From: Mycobacterium pinniadriaticum
GTDB lineage: Bacteria; Actinomycetota; Actinomycetes; Mycobacteriales; Mycobacteriaceae
Assembly (NCBI RefSeq): GCF_026242045.1
Contig: NZ_JAPJDO010000014.1
Coordinates: forward strand, 62,001-126,000
Length of the DNA: 64,000 bases
Direction: 5' to 3'
The position numbers and the translations under genes were made by a program. The notes beneath the pieces are model-generated. The model was not told where the DNA came from, did no database searches, and saw only the letters and a program-made list of their open reading frames with translations. Of the stretch, positions 36,909 to 45,592 are shown one piece after another (positions within the stretch are counted from its first letter, which is position 1; each line of letters opens with the position of its first letter).

Positions 36909-37003
36909 TCCTTCTGCTGGGCTGATCCGCCCGGGATACCTCGGGCCGTGTGACAACACGGTGTAATGGGCACACGGGGTAGAACCGACGCGGGAGGTCC
37001 TCG

Positions 37004-38365
37004 ATGGAGCTGATTTCGCCGACGGATTCGCTGTTCCTGCTGGGCGAGTCCCGCGAACATCCCATGCACGTCGGCGGCCTGCAATTGTTCGAGCTGCCCG
37101 AAGATGCCGGCCCAGAGTTCCTGGCCGATATCTATGCCGAGATGCTGGCCCAGGAGGATCTGCAGCCGACGTTCCGTAAGCATCCCGGCGAGCTGTTCGG
37201 CGGCATCGCCAACCTCGCCTGGTCGTTCGACGGGGACGTCGACCTCGAGTACCACTTGCGCCGCTCGGCGCTTCCGTCACCGGGGCGGATCCGTGAACTG
37301 CTCGAACTCACGTCGCGGTTGCATGGCAGCCTGCTGGATCGGCACCGGCCGTTGTGGGAAACCCACCTGGTCGAAGGGCTCAGCGACGGGCGAGTCGCCG
37401 TCTACACGAAGGTCCACCACGCGCTGCTGGACGGTGTCTCCGCGATGAAGCTGATGCGTCGCTCGCTGTCACTGGATCCCCGGGACATCGAGGTGCGGGC
37501 ACCCTGGAGTCTCGGGCCGCGCAAACGGGCCAAAGAATCGCGCGCCGTGTCGGCGGTGGGCCAGCTCCAGCGCGTGGCCGGATCGATCGCGGGAATAGCC
37601 CCCTCGACCTTGATGGTCGCGCGCGCCGCATTGCTGGAGCAGCAGCTGACATTGCCGTTCGGCGCACCCAAGACGATGTTCAACGTTCCCATCGGCGGGG
37701 CCCGCCGCTGCGCGGCGCAGTCCTGGCCGATCAAGCGGTTCGTGGCCATCAAGGACGCCACCGGTGTCACCCTCAACGACGTCGTGCTGGCGATGTGTGC
37801 CGGCGCCCTGCGCGCCTACCTCATCGAGCAGCACGCCCTGCCCGACCGGCCGTTGATCGCGATGGTGCCGGTGAACCTCCGCTCCGAGGACGACAACTCC
37901 GGCGGCGGGAACATGGTGGGCAGCATCTTGTGCTGCCTGGCCACCGACGTCGATGACCCGGCCCAGCGACTGGAGATCATCCACGACTCGATGGCCGGCA
38001 ACAAGGAGGTGTTCGGGCAGCTGCCCAGGCTGCAGCGGCTGGCCCTGTCGGCGTTCAACGTCGCGCCGATGGCACTGACCCTGGTGCCGGTGCTGGCGGC
38101 CGCGGCTGCGCCGCCGTTCAACATCGTCATCTCCAATGTGCCCGGCGCCCGGGAGCCGCTGTACTGGCGCGGGGCCCGATTGGACGGCAACTATCCGCTG
38201 TCGATCGCGCTGGACGGCCAAGCCCTCAACATCACGCTGTCCAACAACGCCGACAACCTCGACTTCGGCCTGGTCGGCTGCCGACGCAGCATTCCGCACC
38301 TGCAGCGGCTGCTGGGCCAGCTGGAAGACTCGCTGACCGGGCTCGAAGAAGCCGTCGGGGTCTAA
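37004..38365 (+). CDS. Wax ester synthase/diacylglycerol acyltransferase
   Basis: A 453-residue WS/DGAT enzyme that esterifies acyl-CoA to diacylglycerol or fatty alcohol, making storage triacylglycerol in mycobacteria. The catalytic HHALLDG (His138, His139, Asp143), the start LISPTDSLFLLGESREHPMH, the N-terminal block WSFDGDVDLEYHLRRSALP and the C-terminal NIVISNVPGAREPLYW are present. Full length. It is one of two WS/DGAT sequences here; the other (33297) is broken. It converges on a hairpin shared with the LpqH-like gene. Confidence 0.92.
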   Translation: MELISPTDSLFLLGESREHPMHVGGLQLFELPEDAGPEFLADIYAEMLAQEDLQPTFRKHPGELFGGIANLAWSFDGDVDLEYHLRRSALPSPGRIRELLELTSRLHGSLLDRHRPLWETHLVEGLSDGRVAVYTKVHHALLDGVSAMKLMRRSLSLDPRDIEVRAPWSLGPRKRAKESRAVSAVGQLQRVAGSIAGIAPSTLMVARAALLEQQLTLPFGAPKTMFNVPIGGARRCAAQSWPIKRFVAIKDATGVTLNDVVLAMCAGALRAYLIEQHALPDRPLIAMVPVNLRSEDDNSGGGNMVGSILCCLATDVDDPAQRLEIIHDSMAGNKEVFGQLPRLQRLALSAFNVAPMALTLVPVLAAAAAPPFNIVISNVPGAREPLYWRGARLDGNYPLSIALDGQALNITLSNNADNLDFGLVGCRRSIPHLQRLLGQLEDSLTGLEEAVGV

Positions 38366-38378
38366 CCGGAACAAAGAA

Positions 38379-38407
38379 GCGGCGGCGACCCCTCAGGGCG
38401 CCGCCGC
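38379..38407. terminator. Bidirectional terminator hairpin
   Basis: GCGGCGGCG (38379-38387) pairs perfectly with CGCCGCCGC (38399-38407) around an 11-base loop, 13 bases after the WS/DGAT stop and 16 bases past the convergent lipoprotein stop. A GC-only stem with no T-run is usual in mycobacteria. Confidence 0.7.
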
Positions 38408-38423
38408 TCCGCCTGACCTGCCG

Positions 38424-38933
38424 TCAGGGGCAGGTGACCTCGATCTCGAAGGGCTTGGTCACCGGCTGCATCGGGTTGGCCATGTCCACACCCGTCGCCG
38501 TTCCGGTGATCTTGTAAGTATTGCCGTCCTTGGTGGCGGTCGCTTCGGCCCCACCCGGCACACCCGCGGTGTAGCCCAGCGTCACACCGTTGACGTTGCC
38601 CAGGCCGACGGACTGCACCGAGGAAGCGTCCTCGGCCAGCACGGCGGCGATACCGGTCATCGCCTCGCCGATCGCGATGTTCATGTTTCCGCCCGCATTC
38701 GCGCAGACGACCTGACCCTTGACGTCCTGCGGCTGGCCATCGATGGTCACCTTGGCACTGCCGGCACCGGCGGTCGCGCTCGGAGACGCGGCCGCGCTCG
38801 TTGTCGACGCCTCCGCGGACGTAGTCGTCGCGCTCGTCGTCGACTCTGATTTGTTGTCGCTCTTGGAACACCCGGCCAAACCGGCCACCACGATTGCGGC
38901 GCCGGCCACGGTCACCACCATCCCACGCTTCAC
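38424..38933 (-). CDS. LpqH-like lipoprotein (19-kDa antigen family)
   Basis: A 169-residue lipoprotein with lipobox LAGC (Cys22). A Ser/Thr/Ala linker (residues ~30-58) typical of LpqH and a likely glycosylation site follows, then the LpqH fold: VTIDGQPQDVKGQVVCANAG, VGLGNVNGVTLGY, and NTYKITGTATGVDMANPMQP ending FEIEVTCP with the paired cysteine. Surface-exposed TLR2-ligand type in pathogens. It could be lpqH itself or a paralogue; in H37Rv lpqH lies next to the alkylsulfatase gene, which is not the case here, so the symbol is withheld. Confidence 0.88.
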   Translation of the reverse strand: MKRGMVVTVAGAAIVVAGLAGCSKSDNKSESTTSATTTSAEASTTSAAASPSATAGAGSAKVTIDGQPQDVKGQVVCANAGGNMNIAIGEAMTGIAAVLAEDASSVQSVGLGNVNGVTLGYTAGVPGGAEATATKDGNTYKITGTATGVDMANPMQPVTKPFEIEVTCP

Positions 38934-39117
38934 CGATGTCTCCTTAGGTAGGGGTGATCCGTCGCCATTGACGGATCATCGACCAAAAGTATGGTTCGCG
39001 AATTCCCGCTGATGGCAGGAATGGCCGAAAAATTTGCCTGATAGCCGACAACACGAAATCCTCGCCGGCATCCGGCAAATACCGGACAGCGCAGGCAAAG
39101 TCGGTATCTTCGGCGTC

Positions 39118-39429
39118 ATGCAGACGTTGCGTACACCCGATGATCAATTTGCTGCAATTCCGAATCTCCCTTATTCGCCGCACTATTGCGAGCTCGATGA
39201 CAGCGAGGGTGGTCGCCTCAGGGTGGCCTGGATCGAAGGCGGGCCCGCCGACGCCGACCCGGTTCTGATGCTGCACGGCGAACCGTCGTGGTCATTTCTC
39301 TACCGCAAGATGATTCCGGTATTGGTCGCCGCCCGCGCCCTTGACGTCCTCGATCTGAGCCGAGACTGCAGTTGTTTGCGCCCGCTCTCGGCGGATGTGT
39401 TCATCACCTGCAGTCTGGGCGCTGGTTGA
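39118..39429 (+). pseudogene. Haloalkane dehalogenase N-terminal remnant
   Basis: About 75 codons match the start of a DmbB/DhaA-type haloalkane dehalogenase: MQTLRTPDDQF, NLPYSPHYCELDD, VLMLHGEPSWSFLYRKMIPV (the HGEP motif with the halide-binding region). Then homology stops at VLVAA and the frame runs on as noise for ~30 codons to 39429. The nucleophile Asp, the lid and the His are absent (normal length ~300), so it is inactive. It ends nine bases before tgt, suggesting that a deletion joined it to the tgt start. Confidence 0.8.
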
Positions 39430-39437
39430 ATAACACC

Positions 39438-40652
39438 GTGTTCTTCACCGTCGATGCCGAGCTGCCCGGCCGTCGCGGCCGCACCGGGGTGATCCACACC
39501 CCGCACGGTGATATCCACACCCCGGCGTTCATCGCGGTGGGCACCAAGGCGTCGGTCAAGGCGGTACTGCCCGAGACGATGCGTGACCTCGGCGCACAGG
39601 CTGTGCTCGCCAACGCCTATCACCTCTACCTGCAGCCCGGCCCCGACATCGTCGACGAGGCCGGTGGCCTGGGCGCGTTCATGAACTGGCCGGGGCCGAC
39701 GTTCACCGACAGCGGCGGCTTCCAGGTGCTGTCGCTGGGGGCTGGGTTCCGCAAGGTGCTGTCGATGGACGCCAACCGGGTGCAGGCCGACGACGTGATC
39801 GCCGAGGGCAAACAACGCCTCGCCCACGTCGACGACGACGGGGTGACCTTCATCTCGCATCTGGACGGGTCGACGCATCGGTTCACCCCCGAGGTGTCGA
39901 TGCAGATTCAGCACAAGATCGGCGCCGACATCATCTTCGCCTTCGACGAACTGACCACGTTGGTGAATACCCGCGGCTACCAAGAGGAATCGGTGGCCCG
40001 CACCCAGGCGTGGGCGGTGCGGTGCCTGACCGAACACCGCCGACTGACCGCGGAGCGCCCGGAGCGGCCCAGCCAGGCCCTGTTCGGTGTGGTGCAGGGC
40101 GCGCAGTACGAGGATCTGCGCCGCCAGGCGTCCCGGGACCTGGCCGGCATCGTCGATGCCGAGGGACGCGGGTTCGACGGCTACGGCATCGGCGGGGCGC
40201 TGGAAAAGCAGAACCTGGCCACGATCGTCGGGTGGTGCATCGACGAACTGCCCGATGACAAGCCGCGCCACCTACTCGGGATCAGCGAACCCGACGACCT
40301 GTTCGCCGCCGTCGCCGCCGGCGCCGACACCTTCGACTGTGTGTCGCCGTCGCGGGTGGCGCGCAACGCCGCGGTGTACGCGCCGACCGGCCGGTTCAAC
40401 ATCACCGGCGCGCGCTATCGCCGTGACTTCACCCCCATCGACGCCGACTGCGACTGCTACACCTGCGCCCACTACACCCGGGCCTATCTGCACCACCTCT
40501 TCAAGGCCAAGGAGATCCTGTCGGCGACCCTGTGCACGATCCACAACGAGCGGTTCGTCATCCGGCTCGTCGATCAGATCCGCGCCTCGATCGGTGCGGG
40601 GGAGTTCGACGAACTGCGCGAACACGTGCTCGGCCGCTACTACGGGTCGTGA
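39438..40652 (+). CDS. tgt: tRNA-guanine transglycosylase
   Basis: A 404-residue TIM-barrel enzyme that swaps G34 of GUN-anticodon tRNAs for a queuine-family base. It has the substrate-pocket TDSGGFQVLSLG with catalytic Asp, FAFDELTTL, GYGIGGALEK and the zinc site CDCYTC (Cys338, Cys340, Cys343) followed by HYTRAYLHHL. The GTG at 39438 begins the conserved FFTVDAELPGRRGRTG. The N-terminus is close to the upstream dehalogenase remnant. With gluQRS 3 kb away this makes a queuosine set. Confidence 0.92.
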   Translation: MFFTVDAELPGRRGRTGVIHTPHGDIHTPAFIAVGTKASVKAVLPETMRDLGAQAVLANAYHLYLQPGPDIVDEAGGLGAFMNWPGPTFTDSGGFQVLSLGAGFRKVLSMDANRVQADDVIAEGKQRLAHVDDDGVTFISHLDGSTHRFTPEVSMQIQHKIGADIIFAFDELTTLVNTRGYQEESVARTQAWAVRCLTEHRRLTAERPERPSQALFGVVQGAQYEDLRRQASRDLAGIVDAEGRGFDGYGIGGALEKQNLATIVGWCIDELPDDKPRHLLGISEPDDLFAAVAAGADTFDCVSPSRVARNAAVYAPTGRFNITGARYRRDFTPIDADCDCYTCAHYTRAYLHHLFKAKEILSATLCTIHNERFVIRLVDQIRASIGAGEFDELREHVLGRYYGS

Positions 40653-40758
40653 CCCCCGCCGCCCAAACCGACATGTGGGCGGCGAAGTCTGAGTAGATCG
40701 CGACAATTCGTCGATCTCGACGCGGCCCGCCGCCATTCAACGCGTGCACAATAGATGG

Positions 40759-41979
40759 ATGACCGCTGCCACCGAGCCGCAAGAGCTGCTGCTGAAACTG
40801 CTCGACCCCGCAAACCGGGCCAACCCGTACCCGGTGTACCGCGAGATCCTCGACGGCGGGCCGATTCACCTGCCCGAGTCCACGCTGCACGTCCTGTCCA
40901 GCTTCGCCGACTGCGACGAGGTGTTGCGGCATCCCGACTCGTGTAGCGATCGGCTGAAGTCCACCGCCTCGCAGCGGGCCGTCGCGGCCGGCGAACAACC
41001 CCGGCCGTTCGGTACCCCCGGATTCCTGTTCCTCGATCCACCGGATCACACCCGGCTGCGCAAACTGGTCAGCAAGGCCTTCTCGCCGAGGGTGGTCAAG
41101 GCGCTGGAACCCGATATCGCCGGGATGGTCGACGACCTGCTGGACAAGGTCGCCGAGACCGGGCAATTCGACGTCATTGACAGCCTCGCCCACCCGCTGC
41201 CGGTAGCGGTGATCTGCCGGCTATTGGGTGTACCGATCGAGGACGAACCGCAATTCAGCTCCGCATCAACACTTTTGGCACAGGGACTGGATCCGTTCGC
41301 CACCTTCACCGGCGAGGCGCAGGGGTTCGAGGAACGGTTGGAGGCCGGGCTGTGGCTGCGGGGGTATCTGCGCGAGTTGCTCGAGCATCGGCGATCGGAG
41401 CCCGCCGACGATCTGATGTCGGCGTTGATCTCCGTCGAGGAATCCGGGGATCAGCTCACCGAGGAGGAGATCGTCGCGACCTGCAACCTGCTGCTGATCG
41501 CCGGTCACGAGACGACGGTGAACCTGATCGCCAACAGCATCCTGGCGATGCTGCGGCACCGCGAACACTGGACGGCGCTGAGTGCCGACCCCGGCCGGGC
41601 TCCGGCCATCATCGAGGAGACGCTGCGCTATGACCCGCCCGTACAGCTGGTCGGCCGCGTCGCCGGCGCCGACATGACGATCGGGACGACGTCAATTCCC
41701 AAGGGCGACATCATGATGCTGCTGTTGGCCGCGGCCCACCGGGATCCCGCGGTCGTCGAACGGCCCGACGAGTTCGATCCGGCCCGTGACTCGATCCGCC
41801 ACCTCGCGTTCGGCCACGGCCCGCACTTCTGCCTCGGTGCCCCGCTGGCGCGGATGGAGGCGTCGGTCGCCCTGTCGGCGGTGACGAAACGATTCCCGGA
41901 GGCACGCCTGGCCGAGGAGCCGGTCTACAAGCCGCACGTCACACTGCGCGGAATGGCGCGCCTCGACGTCGCCGTGTGA
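40759..41979 (+). CDS. Cytochrome P450
   Basis: A 406-residue haem monooxygenase. The I-helix LLIAGHETTVN (oxygen activation), the K-helix EETLR, and the haem loop FGHGPHFCLGAPLAR with ligand Cys358 are complete. It needs ferredoxin and a reductase, neither of which is in sight. The subfamily is not assigned. The ATG at 40759 is used (a GTG at 40744 is possible). It lies between tgt and a convergent amine oxidase. Confidence 0.9.
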   Translation: MTAATEPQELLLKLLDPANRANPYPVYREILDGGPIHLPESTLHVLSSFADCDEVLRHPDSCSDRLKSTASQRAVAAGEQPRPFGTPGFLFLDPPDHTRLRKLVSKAFSPRVVKALEPDIAGMVDDLLDKVAETGQFDVIDSLAHPLPVAVICRLLGVPIEDEPQFSSASTLLAQGLDPFATFTGEAQGFEERLEAGLWLRGYLRELLEHRRSEPADDLMSALISVEESGDQLTEEEIVATCNLLLIAGHETTVNLIANSILAMLRHREHWTALSADPGRAPAIIEETLRYDPPVQLVGRVAGADMTIGTTSIPKGDIMMLLLAAAHRDPAVVERPDEFDPARDSIRHLAFGHGPHFCLGAPLARMEASVALSAVTKRFPEARLAEEPVYKPHVTLRGMARLDVAV

Positions 41980-41996
41980 GCGCGCGAATCCTCCGG

Positions 41997-43370
41997 TCAG
42001 CCCGCCAGTTCGCCGATGACCGCCAGAGCGGCCCGCTCACCCGCATCGACGGCACCCTCCATGTAGGCGCTCCACGCTGTGGCGGTATCGGTTGACGCCC
42101 AGTGGATCACGCCCATCGGTGCGCTCAACGCCGAGCCGTACGCGGTCCACACATGGGGGCCGAGGTTGGCGTTGTAGCACCCGCGCGTCCACTGCCGGTC
42201 CGACCATTCCCCGTCCACGTAGAATTCCGGGTTCGCGGCCCGGCTGCCGTAGTGGCGCACCAGTTCGGCAGTCAGCGCCGCACGGCGCTCGTCTTCGGGT
42301 AGGCGTCCGAACGTGCGCGCCTGATCGCCCTCGAGGAACATCAGGATCACCCCGTGGTCGTCGCCGGGTATACAGGTGTCGTTGGACATTCGGGCCGGGC
42401 CGACGTCGGAGATGAGCTGACCATTGAATCCGTCTGCGCGCCAGAATGGTTCGTCGTAGACGAAGAACGCCTTCATGGCTGAGCCGTTCGGCAGGCGCTG
42501 GGTGAGTTGATCACGCACGCCGGAAAGGGGAGGGTCGTACATGATTCGCCCCGCGAGGGTCGGCGAGATGGCAACGATCACCCGGCGCCCACGCGCCACC
42601 AGGCCACCGCGGCAGCTCACGGTCACGCTGTCGGCGGAGTGTTCGATCAGCTGAACCGGGACGTTGAGCACGATGTGATCGGCGATCAGGGCGGCCAGTC
42701 GGCGCGGGATCTCCCCGGTGCCCCCGACGAAGCGGGTCGTCTGGGCTCCGCCTTCGGATTCGGCGAACAGCTCCGAGGTCACCCCGCAGGTCTGAATGGT
42801 GAACAGCAGATGCAGGAAGGACACCTCGGCGGTGGGCACCGCCAGAATCCCGACCGTGCAGATCTCCAAGAGCGTGCGGGCGATCGGCGACAATCCCTGG
42901 GCGTCGTACCACGCGCCCGCCGTGACGGCGTCCCATTCGGCGGCCTGCGCTGCCAGCCAGGGTGCCTCCACCGGAACGTCGGCGGCCAACTCATCCAGAC
43001 GGCGCAGCACGCGCTCGAGTTCGGCCAATTCACCGGCGAAGCGGGCGTGAAACTCGCGCTCGCGCAGTACTCCCGAGCCGACGAGGTCATAGGAAGTCTC
43101 GCCGTCCTCGAACTGTGGGTAGGTCTGGACGCCGAGTTCGGCGGCCAGCCGGAACATCCGCTCATGGGTATCGCCGATCCATTGGGCGCCGAGCTCCACC
43201 GGCAATCCCGGCAGGGCTTCCTCGGTGAGGATGCGTCCTCCGACCCGCTCGTCGGCCTCCAGCACAACGGGGGTGAGTCCGGCTTCGAGCACCTTGCGGG
43301 CGGCGATCATTCCGGAAAGGCCCGCGCCGACAATGACGACGTCCGCGTCGATCTCCTGCTGTTTCGACAT
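41997..43370 (-). CDS. Flavin monoamine oxidase-like protein
   Basis: A 457-residue FAD oxidase. The Rossmann start VVIVGAGLSGMIAARKVLEA is followed by the GG motif DERVGGRILTE and by GLPVELGAQWIGDTHERM. The C-terminal FAD-binding block STDTATAWSAYMEGAVDAGE replaces the usual GTETA..W.GYM.GA. It resembles mycobacterial AofH. It probably oxidises a primary amine, releasing H2O2 and ammonia. The ATG at 43370 is used; a GTG three codons earlier is possible. Confidence 0.87.
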   Translation of the reverse strand: MSKQQEIDADVVIVGAGLSGMIAARKVLEAGLTPVVLEADERVGGRILTEEALPGLPVELGAQWIGDTHERMFRLAAELGVQTYPQFEDGETSYDLVGSGVLREREFHARFAGELAELERVLRRLDELAADVPVEAPWLAAQAAEWDAVTAGAWYDAQGLSPIARTLLEICTVGILAVPTAEVSFLHLLFTIQTCGVTSELFAESEGGAQTTRFVGGTGEIPRRLAALIADHIVLNVPVQLIEHSADSVTVSCRGGLVARGRRVIVAISPTLAGRIMYDPPLSGVRDQLTQRLPNGSAMKAFFVYDEPFWRADGFNGQLISDVGPARMSNDTCIPGDDHGVILMFLEGDQARTFGRLPEDERRAALTAELVRHYGSRAANPEFYVDGEWSDRQWTRGCYNANLGPHVWTAYGSALSAPMGVIHWASTDTATAWSAYMEGAVDAGERAALAVIGELAG

Positions 43371-43406
43371 GGAGGACACTGTGGCACAGGGTGCGCCCGG
43401 TTGCGA

Positions 43407-44291
43407 TCAAACCGGTTGATATACCCAGGGTTCACGGGGTATCCCGGCGGGGTCGAAGTGGGTCAGCAATTCGTTCGGGTCGGCTGACGGCCAGCCCAGC
43501 GACTCGGTGATCAACGCGAACGCCCGTTGCGCCCCGAGCTCGGCGAGGGTCACCGCACCGTCCCGCTTGGCCAGCCGCTTGCCGTCGGCGTTGAGCGCCA
43601 ACGGCACGTGGGCGTAGACCGGTAGCCGATGGCCGAGCAGGTCGGTCAGGTACGCCTGTCGTGGAGACGATGACAGCAGGTCGTCACCGCGCACCACTTG
43701 GTCCACACCGGAGCGCGCATCGTCGACGACGACGGCGAGGTTGTAGGCCGGCACACCGTCGCCGCGCCGCAGCACGAAGTCGTCGACGACACCGGTGTAG
43801 CTACCGTGCAGCAGATCGGTGACGGTGTACTGGGTGGCATCGGCGAGCAATCGCAGCGCGGGTGGGCGGCCGGTAGCGCGCTTGGCGACCCGTTCGGCCT
43901 CGGTCAGTTCGCGACAGGTCCCGGGGTAGGCCCCTTCCGGGGCGTGTGGTGCGCGCGGCGCGCTGAGAATATCCTTTCTGCTGCAATAGCATTCGTAGGT
44001 GAGGCCGCGCGCGGCCAATTCATCGATCACGGTGACGTAGTGCTCCCTTTGCCGGGACTGCCACTGCGGCAATTCATCCCAGGTGATGCCGAGCGCAGCC
44101 AGATCGGCGAGTTGGCGGTGCGCCACGTCGGCGTGGGTGCGGTCGTCGAGGTCTTCGATCCGCATCAGGAAGCGCCGACCTGTCGAACGGGCGAACAGCC
44201 AGGCGAGGACGGCGGTGCGCAGGTTACCGATATGCAGGTCGGCCGACGGACTGGGGGCGAACCGGCCCGCGCCCGGCGTTGGGCGGGTCAC
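43407..44291 (-). CDS. gluQRS: Glutamyl-Q tRNA(Asp) synthetase
   Basis: A 294-residue paralogue of the GluRS catalytic core without the anticodon-binding domain. FAPSPSADLHIGNLRTA (HIGH motif) and DGKRLAKRDGA (KMSKS-like) are complete, and CYCSRKD in the insert has zinc-like cysteines. The enzyme attaches glutamate to queuosine-34 of tRNA-Asp. The GTG start is 35 bases after a small ORF. Together with tgt it indicates that Q-modified tRNA is made or salvaged here. Confidence 0.9.
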   Translation of the reverse strand: MTRPTPGAGRFAPSPSADLHIGNLRTAVLAWLFARSTGRRFLMRIEDLDDRTHADVAHRQLADLAALGITWDELPQWQSRQREHYVTVIDELAARGLTYECYCSRKDILSAPRAPHAPEGAYPGTCRELTEAERVAKRATGRPPALRLLADATQYTVTDLLHGSYTGVVDDFVLRRGDGVPAYNLAVVVDDARSGVDQVVRGDDLLSSSPRQAYLTDLLGHRLPVYAHVPLALNADGKRLAKRDGAVTLAELGAQRAFALITESLGWPSADPNELLTHFDPAGIPREPWVYQPV

Positions 44292-44326
44292 GTCCGCAAT
44301 CTAGTCCAAGCTCGACCGCGCGAGAA

Positions 44327-44455
44327 CTAGTCCTCGATGACGAGGAGGCCGGCGTGGATGAGCAGAGCGTAGACGGCCCGCAACGGCGGAGTCAGCAACC
44401 GCATACCGCCGCTGACGAGGACATCGGGGCCGAGCGCACGGACAGATCCCAGCAT
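44327..44455 (-). CDS. Small ORF (42 aa) next to an IdeR-like box
   Basis: ATG at 44455-44453, TAG at 44329-44327. The product starts MLGSVRALGPDVLVSGGMRL and ends RAVYALLIHAGLLVIED, with one hydrophobic stretch near the end. I recognise no family. The ATG is directly next to the iron box at 44456-44474, which would contain the -10 element TAGGCT of a leaderless transcript. There is no room for a ribosome site, so it is either leaderless or not a gene. Low confidence as a coding region. Confidence 0.4.
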   Translation of the reverse strand: MLGSVRALGPDVLVSGGMRLLTPPLRAVYALLIHAGLLVIED

Positions 44456-44474
44456 AGAGGTAAGCCTAATCTAA
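44456..44474 (-). promoter_or_regulatory. IdeR-like iron box 3 (after sufB/D, before small ORF)
   Basis: AGAGGTAAGCCTAATCTAA on the plus strand matches the IdeR consensus TWAGGTWAGSCTWACCTWA at 16 of 19 positions. It overlaps the sufB/D stop codon and abuts the ATG of the 42-codon ORF, which continues toward gluQRS. Confidence 0.6.
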
Positions 44475-45578
44475 TGAGTGGGGTTGGCGGGGGCTACGTG
44501 GTTGTCGGCTCGCCATCTGCATCGCGCCCGACTTCGCAATGGCGATCATCGCGTCGACCTGATCGCGGAACACCCTGGGGATACCCCTGTTATCGAGGTC
44601 GAGAAAGCCCTGAACGATCAGCTCGCGGGCGTCCTCCTCGGACATGCCGGTGGCCATCAGGTAGGTCAGGTTGTCCTGACCGGCCATGCCGATCGACGCA
44701 TTATGGGACAACTGCGCGTCGGCCGTGGCAGCCCGTAGTACGGGTGAGAACTCCAACTGGCCATGGTCGCTGAGTTTGAGCCCACCGCAGCCGAGATAGC
44801 CCCGGACGGCGTGCGCGTCGCCGATCAACTCCGCGCGATTGACGATGTCACCGCCGTCGCTCACCATCCGGACGACTGACGCGGCGCTCGCCCCCGCGCC
44901 GACCAGCCGGGTAAGCGAGTCGATCTCACGTCGGGTACCGGTGGGGGCGAATACGATCGTCTGATCATTGGCGGTACCGTTGCGTCCGACGACGCTGGTG
45001 CGCGCAGAGCGGTAGCGGCGTAAGCCCGACAAGGCAATTGACGTCTCGGCGAGAAGTCCGTCGACACCGACATGAGCGCGGGCCTGGCTTTCAAAGGTCA
45101 TCCCGGCGCTCCCATGTGTGATCGACACCGAGATACATCTCGCGCCCTCACGGACATGGGTCTCCCGAATCGGGCTGTGGCGACCTTCGGTGACGAAGGG
45201 TCCCACCGTTGTGCCAGAGAGCATCTCGACCTTGGCATTCCGGTCTATGACGGTGACGTTGTGAACGGACTGGGCGTGCCCCGGGGTGGCCAACAGGGTG
45301 AACGCCTGCAGAGGCTTGGTGAGCTCGACACCCTCGTGCACCCAGATGAAGTAGCCGTGGAGTTCGGGTGAGAGCTCGCTACCGGTCAGATCCCGGATCC
45401 AGGAATAGCGTTGCAGCGCATCGGAGATCGGCAGGATCTCCACACCGTCCTCGAACACCGAGATGCGTCGGACGTCGTCATCGACGATGACGCAGGTGCC
45501 CGCGTGCAGGTGCTCAGGGCTGTACCCGATGTCTTGCAGTGGCTCGACCTCGAGGTCGGTCAGATCGGCGGTGATCAC
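44466..45578 (-). CDS. SufB/SufD-like Fe-S scaffold (SMS-type SmsB candidate)
   Basis: A 370-residue SufBD-fold protein that would act with the adjacent SufC-like ATPase in Fe-S cluster assembly. The start DLEVEPLQDIGYSPE, the mid-region beta-helix and the conserved C-terminal block (LKLSDHGQLEFSP, AQLSHNASIGMAGQDNLTYL, then EEDARELIVQGF) fit the family; the SH histidine region is retained. Only one B/D protein is present, as in the minimal SmsCB systems of archaea and some anaerobes, rather than the SufB plus SufD of the standard mycobacterial suf operon. The GTG start follows GAGGCGA, 14 bases after the sufC stop. Confidence 0.78.
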   Translation of the reverse strand: MITADLTDLEVEPLQDIGYSPEHLHAGTCVIVDDDVRRISVFEDGVEILPISDALQRYSWIRDLTGSELSPELHGYFIWVHEGVELTKPLQAFTLLATPGHAQSVHNVTVIDRNAKVEMLSGTTVGPFVTEGRHSPIRETHVREGARCISVSITHGSAGMTFESQARAHVGVDGLLAETSIALSGLRRYRSARTSVVGRNGTANDQTIVFAPTGTRREIDSLTRLVGAGASAASVVRMVSDGGDIVNRAELIGDAHAVRGYLGCGGLKLSDHGQLEFSPVLRAATADAQLSHNASIGMAGQDNLTYLMATGMSEEDARELIVQGFLDLDNRGIPRVFRDQVDAMIAIAKSGAMQMASRQPRSPRQPHSLD

Positions 45579-45592
45579 GGTCGCCTCGCGAT

